DNA from: Candidatus Nanopelagicales bacterium
GTDB lineage: Bacteria > Actinomycetota > Actinomycetes > S36-B12 > GCA-2699445
DNA length: 20,558 nt
Assembly (NCBI GenBank): GCA_029939085.1
Contig: JAOZTQ010000008.1
Span: 1-20,558, forward strand
Reading direction: 5' to 3'
Positions 15,486 through 20,558 of the stretch are shown in pieces. The notes beneath the pieces were generated by a model that was not told the DNA's origin, made no database searches, and saw only the letters and a list, made by a program, of their open reading frames with translations. The translations under genes were made by a program, and so were the position numbers. How positions within the stretch are numbered: the first letter of the stretch is position 1; the number at the start of each line of letters is the position of its first letter.

Positions 15486-15606
15486 GTGCGGCAAGACCGT
15501 CGTGGCGCTCTGTTTACAAGTCTGCGCCGGGCTGATGGATCTGTGGACGCTGAACATGAGGTTTCGGTCAGAAGCAAAGATGTCGGTACTGCGCATGACG
15601 ACGCGG

Positions 15607-15612
15607 TAACTG
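15607..15612 (+). promoter_or_regulatory. Candidate -10 box (TAACTG) of rpiA
   Basis: TAACTG lies at -12 to -7 of GTG 15619. It shares TAAC with the boxes before two other genes but lacks the final T. It would fit a leaderless start at 15619; the competing reading is a TAGGGTG ribosome-binding site serving GTG 15628. Confidence 0.25.
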
Positions 15613-15618
15613 CGTAGG

Positions 15619-16326
15619 GTGCTAGACGTGGATCTTCAAGATGAACTAAAGAAACATGTGGCAGCTAAGGCGGCTGACATGGTGCAACCGAATATGGTCC
15701 TGGGCCTCGGATCGGGATCTACTGCTGCATTCTTTGTTGCAGATGTAGGTCGGCGGGTGGCTGCCGGTGAGTTACCGGGTCTTCAATGTGTTCCTACGTC
15801 GTTCCAGGCCTCGGTGTTGGCGAATCGGAACTCGTTGGCGCTGACCACATTAAATGAAGTAGACCGTATTGATCTTGCCGTTGATGGTGCTGATGAAGTG
15901 GATCCGAAGCTGAACCTCACCAAGGGCGGTGGCGGTTGTCACACCGAAGAGAAACTCGTAGATGCGCGCGCAGACAAGCTAGTGATCGTTGTAGACAGCA
16001 GCAAGTTGGTTGAGCGGTTAGGTCAGAAAATGCCAATCCCGGTCGAAGTCTTACCGCTGGCCTACCGTCAGGTGGAACAGAAGTTGACGGATATGGGTGG
16101 GAAACCGGAACTGCGGATGGCGAAGGCTAAAGCGGGTCCGTTGATCACGGACCAAGGAAACTTCATCTTGGATACAGACTTCGAACACCTGAGCAATCCG
16201 GGTCAACTCGAGGAGCAGATCAACAATATTCCGGGAGTTTTGGATAACGGTTTATTCGTCGGGTTGGCTGACAAAGTTTTGGTCGGCGAGGAAGAAAACG
16301 GGAAGTTCCACGTTCGGGAGCTATAG
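15619..16326 (+). CDS. rpiA: Ribose-5-phosphate isomerase A
   Basis: RpiA interconverts ribose-5-phosphate and ribulose-5-phosphate in the pentose phosphate pathway, in the cytoplasm. The protein is 235 residues from GTG 15619. It has the phosphate loop GLGSGSTAAF (29-38) and the active-site set Asp89 and Asp92 (DGADEVD), Lys102 (TKGGGG) and Glu111, each eight above the E. coli numbers 81, 84, 94 and 103. GTG 15628 is a real alternative start: TAGGGTG precedes it, and VDLQDELKK then aligns with the E. coli N-terminus. It appears to be a single-gene unit, divergent from glgE and convergent with glgX with a six-base gap. RpiA has no direct role in glycogen metabolism, so its place between glg genes is probably incidental. 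Confidence 0.95.
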   Translation: MLDVDLQDELKKHVAAKAADMVQPNMVLGLGSGSTAAFFVADVGRRVAAGELPGLQCVPTSFQASVLANRNSLALTTLNEVDRIDLAVDGADEVDPKLNLTKGGGGCHTEEKLVDARADKLVIVVDSSKLVERLGQKMPIPVEVLPLAYRQVEQKLTDMGGKPELRMAKAKAGPLITDQGNFILDTDFEHLSNPGQLEEQINNIPGVLDNGLFVGLADKVLVGEEENGKFHVREL

Positions 16327-16332
16327 CTGCGC

Positions 16333-18450
16333 TTACTCGGGTACCTCGAAGAGCATGAGGCTGTGCGCTGGTAGTCGCACTTTCGCGCCCGCCGGTTCCA
16401 ACAGTGGGCGATCGAGTTCACCCTCGACGCTGGAATCCAGTAATCGCTTATATCCGGTGCCCTCTTGTAATGGCGGAAGTATCACCGAAGTGTCTTCCTC
16501 GCCGGCGTGCAGGTAGAGCAAGAATGACGAATCCGCTATATGCCTGCCCCAGCTATCTCGACTTCGCAGCGCTCCGGAAAGTTGCATTCCGAGCGTACGC
16601 AGTTCTGGGTTCTGCCAGGTTTCATCGGTGAGTTCCTCACCGTCTGAGCCGATCCAGGCGAGATCCTTTTGACCGCCCTCGGTTACCGGACGACCCCTGA
16701 AGTAGTACCGCTGTCGAAATGCTGGATGTTCACGACGGATCCGTAGCGCTCGGCGCGCAAAATCGAGAAGTTGATGCTGCCATTGCTCCCAGTCCCAGGA
16801 CATATACGAAATGTCGTCGTCTTGGCAGTAGGCGTTGTTGTTACCGCCCTGGGTGCGACCAATTTCATCTCCCATGGTGATCATGGGGACTCCGGTAGAC
16901 AGCACGAGAGTCGCCATAATGTTGCGTAACTGACGATGACGAGTCCGGTTGATTCCCTCATCGGATGTCTCGCCCTCTACACCGTAGTTGCGACTGCGAT
17001 TGTCGTTAGAGCCGTCACGGTTATCTTCCAAGTTGGCTTCATTGTGTTTTTGTTCGTAGGTGACCAGATCTCGCATAGTGAAACCGTCGTGTGCGGTAAC
17101 AAAGTTGATCGAGGCGAACGGCAGTCTGCCGTCTGAGGAATACAGATCAGCTGAGCCGGTCAATCGCCAGCCCAACTCGTCCACTCGGCCAGCACCGCGC
17201 CAGTAATCCCGGACAGTGTCTCGATACTTGTCGTTCCATTCCGTCCATAGCGGCGGGAACTCACCCACTTGATAACCGCCGTCGCCAACGTCCCAAGGTT
17301 CCGCAATGAGTTTGACTTCCCGCAGTACCGGATCCTGCTGCACTGTGGCTAGGAAGTTACCCAACATGTCGACGTCGTGGAAGGACCGCGCTAACGCACT
17401 AGCCAGATCGAATCGGAATCCATCGACATGCATCTCTTCAACCCAGTAGCGCAACGAGTCGGTTATGAGCTGCAGCACGTGGGGTTGTGAGGCATTCAGC
17501 GTATTTCCGCAGCCGGTGTAGTCGGTGTAGTAGCGAGCATCCTCAGCGAGTCGGTAATAGCCAGCGTTATCGATACCCCGAAACGACAGTGTGGGACCCA
17601 GTTGATTGCCTTCTGCGGTGTGGTTATAAACCACATCCAAAATGACTTCCAGGCCGGCTTCATGCAGTGTCCGAACCATGCCTTTGAACTCATTGACCTG
17701 ATCACCAGTGCTGCCGGCAGCGGCATATTCAGCATGAGGAGCGAAGTAACCGATGGAGTTGTAGCCCCAATAGTTGACGAGTCCTCGGTCCAATACCGAT
17801 GTCTCACTGACGAAGTGATGAATCGGGAGTAGTTCGACGGCGGTGACACCGAGTCCGGTGAGATGTTCGATGACTGCCGGATGCGCCAATCCGGCATAGG
17901 TGCCCCGAAGCGCCTCGGGCACCTCGGGGTGGCGCATAGTCATGCCACGCACATGCGTTTCGTAGATGACGGTGTCATCCCACGGCACCTTCGGGGGAGT
18001 GTCACCGCTCCAATCGAAGCCATCACCGACGATCACGGAGTGAGGTACGAAAGGTGCTGAGTCTGTCTCACTCATCAGCAGATCGTCCATGCCCTGGTGA
18101 GCGAAGACCGCAGGATCTAGCGTCAGCTCACCTGTGATTGCGCGGGCGTAGGGGTCGATGAGGAGCTTATTGGGGTTGTATCGCAGACCCTGCTCCGGCT
18201 GCCAGGGTCCGTGTACTCGAAAACCGTAGCGAGCGCCCGGCTCAACTCCTGGAACGTAGCCGTGGAAGATATGGAAGGTCTGCTCTGCCAGTTCATGGCG
18301 GGTCTCACTGCCGTCATCGTTGAGAACACAAAACTCAACGCGTTCGGCTCCCTTACTCCACAGTGCAATGTTGACGCCGAGGCCGTCGTGGGTGACTCCG
18401 AGCGGATGCCACCGACCCGGCCAGGCGAGTGGAGCGTGGGATTCAGTCAT
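16333..18450 (-). CDS. glgX: Glycogen debranching enzyme (isoamylase-type, GH13_11)
   Basis: GlgX hydrolyses alpha-1,6 branch points, releasing short maltodextrins during glycogen breakdown. The protein is 705 residues, typical for actinobacterial GlgX/TreX. An N-terminal CBM48 domain (about 10-110) opens with [14 protein letters not shown]. In the barrel are the nucleophile Asp348 ([10 protein letters not shown]), acid/base Glu384 (LIAEPWD), the transition-state Asp455 (FVTAHDGF) and the substrate-site signatures [12 protein letters not shown] and NYWGYN. It is probably monocistronic. There is no Shine-Dalgarno; TAACGT sits at -12 to -7 of ATG 18450, so a leaderless mRNA is likely. It is divergent from the mesaconyl-CoA hydratase gene over 174 bases and convergent with rpiA. 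Confidence 0.96.
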   Translation of the reverse strand: MTESHAPLAWPGRWHPLGVTHDGLGVNIALWSKGAERVEFCVLNDDGSETRHELAEQTFHIFHGYVPGVEPGARYGFRVHGPWQPEQGLRYNPNKLLIDPYARAITGELTLDPAVFAHQGMDDLLMSETDSAPFVPHSVIVGDGFDWSGDTPPKVPWDDTVIYETHVRGMTMRHPEVPEALRGTYAGLAHPAVIEHLTGLGVTAVELLPIHHFVSETSVLDRGLVNYWGYNSIGYFAPHAEYAAAGSTGDQVNEFKGMVRTLHEAGLEVILDVVYNHTAEGNQLGPTLSFRGIDNAGYYRLAEDARYYTDYTGCGNTLNASQPHVLQLITDSLRYWVEEMHVDGFRFDLASALARSFHDVDMLGNFLATVQQDPVLREVKLIAEPWDVGDGGYQVGEFPPLWTEWNDKYRDTVRDYWRGAGRVDELGWRLTGSADLYSSDGRLPFASINFVTAHDGFTMRDLVTYEQKHNEANLEDNRDGSNDNRSRNYGVEGETSDEGINRTRHRQLRNIMATLVLSTGVPMITMGDEIGRTQGGNNNAYCQDDDISYMSWDWEQWQHQLLDFARRALRIRREHPAFRQRYYFRGRPVTEGGQKDLAWIGSDGEELTDETWQNPELRTLGMQLSGALRSRDSWGRHIADSSFLLYLHAGEEDTSVILPPLQEGTGYKRLLDSSVEGELDRPLLEPAGAKVRLPAHSLMLFEVPE

Positions 18451-18456
18451 GCCCTG

Positions 18457-18462
18457 ACGTTA
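18457..18462 (-). promoter_or_regulatory. Candidate leaderless -10 box (TAACGT) of glgX
   Basis: TAACGT (within TATAACGT) lies at -12 to -7 of ATG 18450, the same hexamer and distance as before the patatin pair. No -35 is evident. Confidence 0.5.
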
Positions 18463-18573
18463 TAGCCTCAGCGACCTTAACGCGGTGCGGCTGGACAGAC
18501 TCCAAGATAAAGATCGACAGATTCACCGGGAGCGACTCGTATTGCAGGTTTGCGCCCACGCTGATGCACCCCT

Positions 18574-18596
18574 GTCACTACCTACCCAACAGTGAC
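18574..18596. promoter_or_regulatory. Inverted repeat GTCACT-N11-AGTGAC, candidate operator
   Basis: Two perfect six-base half-sites lie 11 bases apart, directly upstream of the proposed -10 box of the mesaconyl-CoA hydratase gene. The spacing would suit a dimeric helix-turn-helix regulator. The TCACT/AGTGA core is also in the palindrome at 5157-5173, though at a different spacing. The regulator is unknown. Confidence 0.35.
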
Positions 18597-18611
18597 CAAG
18601 GTGGTCCGAGA

Positions 18612-18617
18612 TAAATT
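18612..18617 (+). promoter_or_regulatory. Candidate -10 box (TAAATT) of the mesaconyl-CoA hydratase gene
   Basis: TAAATT lies at -13 to -8 of ATG 18625 with no ribosome-binding sequence after it. It supports ATG 18625 over the in-frame GTG at 18592. Confidence 0.4.
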
Positions 18618-18624
18618 CAATCTC

Positions 18625-19659
18625 ATGAGTAAGACAAATCCAGGAAACTTCTTCGAGGATTTTTCGATCGGACAGGTCATCCAGCACGCCACACCGCGAA
18701 CAGTCACGGAAGGTGATCGTGCTCTTTACGGATCGCTTTATCCCACACGCTTCAGTATTCCTTCTGCCGCACCTAATGCTGCGGCGGTTGGTTTAGATCC
18801 TCATCCCGTCGAAGAGTTGATTGGATTCCATATTGCGTTCGGTAAGACCGTTCCCGATATTTCACTCAACGCGGTCGCGAACTTGGGATATGCCGAAGGT
18901 CGGTTTCGGGTTCCGGTAGTACCGGGCGACACGCTTCGCACCACTTCAACTGTCACAGGTCTAAAGCAGAACTCCAACGGTAAAACCGGCGTCGTTTACG
19001 TTCACTCCGTCGCAACTAATCAGCGAGACGAAGTTGCCATCGAATGGTCGCGTTGGGTCATGGTGAAGAAACGGGATGTGGACGCACCTGCGCCGGAAAC
19101 AGTGATCCCAGACTTGACTGACGTCGTCGCTGCAGGGGATCTAGTGATTCCCGCTGGCCTGAACTTCAGCGACTACGACTTCGTTGCCGCGGGTGAACCG
19201 CATCGGTTGGCCGACTATGAAGTAGGTGAAAAGATCGATCACGTAGATGGCGTCACCCTCACCGATGCTGAGCACATGATGGCGACGCGGTTATGGCAGA
19301 ACACCGCGAAGGTGCATTTCAACACGCAGGTCCGTCCCGATGGTCAGCGGCTGATCTACGGAGGGCACATCATTTCCATGGCCCGTGCACTGTCATTTAA
19401 CGGACTTGCGAACGCGCAACTCATCGCGGCAATCAATGCTGGTTCTCACACCGCACCCGCATTTGCGGGCGACACGATTTACGCATGGTCCGAAGTATTG
19501 GATAAAGCTGAAACTGATGCTCCGGGCGTTGGGGCACTGCGGCTGCGACTCGTGGCTACCAAGGACCGAGATGAGTCCATGACGCTTCGTGGCGATGACG
19601 GTAAATACGCATCGGGAGTCCTTCTCGATCTTGATATGTGGACGCTTATTCCCGAGTAG
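18625..19659 (+). CDS. mch: Mesaconyl-CoA hydratase (ethylmalonyl-CoA pathway, double hot-dog)
   Basis: Mch hydrates mesaconyl-C1-CoA to erythro-beta-methylmalyl-CoA, late in the ethylmalonyl-CoA pathway. The 344-residue protein closely resembles the Rhodobacter-type enzyme as I remember it. Landmarks are KTNPGNFFEDF at the N-terminus, HATPRTVTEGD (21-31), FGKTVPDISLNA (72-83), NGKTGVVYVHSV (118-129), DYEVGEKIDHVDGVT (197-211), YGGHIISMARALSFNGLANA (245-264) and FAGDTIYAWSE (280-290). Two MaoC-like hot-dog domains make up the length. I chose ATG 18625 because it gives the family N-terminus; a GTG 11 codons upstream is possible. It is divergent from glgX and 100 bases upstream of the enoyl-CoA hydratase gene on the same strand. 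The resemblance runs the whole length, so a general MaoC dehydratase is unlikely. Confidence 0.92.
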   Translation: MSKTNPGNFFEDFSIGQVIQHATPRTVTEGDRALYGSLYPTRFSIPSAAPNAAAVGLDPHPVEELIGFHIAFGKTVPDISLNAVANLGYAEGRFRVPVVPGDTLRTTSTVTGLKQNSNGKTGVVYVHSVATNQRDEVAIEWSRWVMVKKRDVDAPAPETVIPDLTDVVAAGDLVIPAGLNFSDYDFVAAGEPHRLADYEVGEKIDHVDGVTLTDAEHMMATRLWQNTAKVHFNTQVRPDGQRLIYGGHIISMARALSFNGLANAQLIAAINAGSHTAPAFAGDTIYAWSEVLDKAETDAPGVGALRLRLVATKDRDESMTLRGDDGKYASGVLLDLDMWTLIPE

Positions 19660-19759
19660 TGCCTGGTTACCGTCAAGCCGGGATTCCTACGTCAGTGGGT
19701 GCAGTGGTTCGGGTGTGCTCAGGCGTCGTCTACTCTTTGCACAGCACAGAGGGGGCGAT

Positions 19760-20539
19760 ATGCCGGACCTAATTAACCTCGAGATCGATGCCGGGGTAGC
19801 GACGATAACGCTGCAACGGCCCCCGATGAATGCGCTAAACCGGCAGATGCAGATCCAGATCAGGGATGCTGCGCGAACTGTCGCGGGCCGAAGTGATGTG
19901 CGGGCAGTTGTGATTCATGGCGGTCCAAAGGTCTTCGCCGCGGGAGCTGACGTTAAAGAGATGGCGGCTTGGTCCTACGCTGATGCGGCAGCGGAGACTG
20001 CGGACTTATCCGATTGCTTCACAGCCGTGGCCGAAATCCCCCAGCCGACAATCGCTGCGGTGACTGGCTATGCCCTCGGTGGGGGTCTGGAGTTAGCCAT
20101 GTGCTGCGACCTTCGAGTTTGCGGTGACAACGCTCGGTTGGGTCAACCTGAAATCATGTTGGGCATCATTCCCGGGGCTGGCGGGACACAACGTTTACCG
20201 CGATTGATTGGACCGTCACGGGCCAAGGAACTGATCTTCACTGGTCGCTATGTTGACGCAGCAGAAGCGCATCGTATCGGCCTAGTTGATCAGGTAGTCC
20301 TACCCGATGATGTTTTGGATTCCGCCCAGGAGCTTGCGCAACGCCTGGCCGCCGGCCCGCCGTTGGCGCTGCGGGCAGCTAAGGGGGCTATCGACGATGG
20401 ACTCGAAACTGATCTTGCCACCGGTTTGGAAATTGAACGGCTTCAGTTCACCGGGCTTTTCGCAACCGAAGATCAAACCAGTGGCATGACATCATTCGTT
20501 GAGGACGGACCAGGGAAAGCGACATTTGAGGGACGATGA
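19760..20539 (+). CDS. Enoyl-CoA hydratase / crotonase-family protein
   Basis: This 259-residue crotonase-fold enzyme probably hydrates a 2-enoyl-CoA to a 3-hydroxyacyl-CoA. The oxyanion-hole segment FAAGADVKEMA (59-69) is present. Both catalytic glutamates are kept, Glu111 (ALGGGLELAM) and Glu131 (QPEIMLGIIPGAGGTQRL), 20 residues apart as in rat Glu144/Glu164. The frame is open far upstream, but ATG 19760 has GGGGG shortly before it and starts the fold at its usual point. TACTCT at 19731-19736 is a possible -10 box. It lies directly downstream of mch, so it may supply the crotonyl-CoA forming or consuming step of the ethylmalonyl-CoA pathway, but fatty-acid oxidation fits equally well. Its last bases overlap the start of the next gene. 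Confidence 0.92.
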   Translation: MPDLINLEIDAGVATITLQRPPMNALNRQMQIQIRDAARTVAGRSDVRAVVIHGGPKVFAAGADVKEMAAWSYADAAAETADLSDCFTAVAEIPQPTIAAVTGYALGGGLELAMCCDLRVCGDNARLGQPEIMLGIIPGAGGTQRLPRLIGPSRAKELIFTGRYVDAAEAHRIGLVDQVVLPDDVLDSAQELAQRLAAGPPLALRAAKGAIDDGLETDLATGLEIERLQFTGLFATEDQTSGMTSFVEDGPGKATFEGR

Positions 20540-20558
20540 CGGCGACACCAGAACAGAT
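20536..20558 (+). CDS. Start of a further gene, cut by the window edge
   Basis: An ATG overlaps the stop of the enoyl-CoA hydratase gene (ATGA at 20536-20539), with GAGGGACG just before it. Only MTATPEQ can be read, too little for identification. The overlap implies translational coupling to the hydratase gene. Confidence 0.55.

Noticed and set aside
15473..15577. 35-codon N-terminal extension of GlgE
   Set aside because: It is Arg/Ser-rich, makes the protein longer than its Streptomyces counterpart, and the TAGAGT box lies inside it at leaderless distance from ATG 15472.
1..20558. Mobile elements, CRISPR arrays, tRNA or rRNA genes, prophage or defence islands
   Set aside because: No transposase, integrase, repeat-spacer pattern or tRNA-like fold was seen; all large frames are housekeeping or central-carbon genes.

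Overview
The window looks like chromosomal DNA from an actinobacterium (Actinomycetota) of medium GC content (my impression is mid-50s percent; not computed). Pointers are the GlgE-type glycogen genes, the epimerase / thiolase / meaB neighbourhood, an SCO2322-type secreted protein, GTG starts, and several genes with no Shine-Dalgarno whose start codon lies directly behind a TAnnnT-like -10 box. A free-living aquatic lineage is possible but unproven. No mobile element, CRISPR array, rRNA or tRNA was seen. Genes are densely packed and no gene-free stretch exceeds 300 bases; the longest, 634-879, holds a cobalamin riboswitch.

Layout. (1) 1-633 (-): a partial membrane-anchored SCO2322-family protein behind a cobalamin riboswitch (about 696-801, -). 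(2) 880-4198 (-): crotonyl-CoA carboxylase/reductase, then two overlapping patatin-like lipase genes. (3) 4337-5115 (-): a 69-residue two-helix membrane protein and methylmalonyl/ethylmalonyl-CoA epimerase. (4) 5310-9851 (+): acetyl-CoA acetyltransferase, the B12-mutase chaperone GTPase MeaB, a CPBP membrane protease translationally coupled to meaB, and a CnoX-like thioredoxin/TPR protein. (5) 9871-11212: an FMN-dependent reductase (-) and a START-like protein (+). (6) 11214-18450: glgE then glgB (-), rpiA (+), glgX (-). (7) 18625-end (+): mesaconyl-CoA hydratase, an enoyl-CoA hydratase, and the first codons of a further gene.

How the genes fit together. Thiolase, an enoyl-CoA hydratase, Ccr, epimerase and mesaconyl-CoA hydratase are steps of the ethylmalonyl-CoA pathway, which assimilates acetyl-CoA without isocitrate lyase. 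MeaB serves its B12-dependent mutases, and the riboswitch gene points to cobalamin or cobalt homeostasis at the same locus. GlgE, GlgB and GlgX build and trim alpha-glucan, so the window joins C2 assimilation, B12 economy and carbon storage. The pathway genes lie in at least four transcription units, so they are neighbours rather than one operon.

The strongest points for follow-up are the riboswitch-controlled gene at the left edge, the ethylmalonyl-CoA set, the repeated leaderless promoter pattern, a His-to-Gln change at a predicted epimerase metal ligand, and two palindromes with TCACT/AGTGA half-sites upstream of ethylmalonyl-CoA pathway genes.
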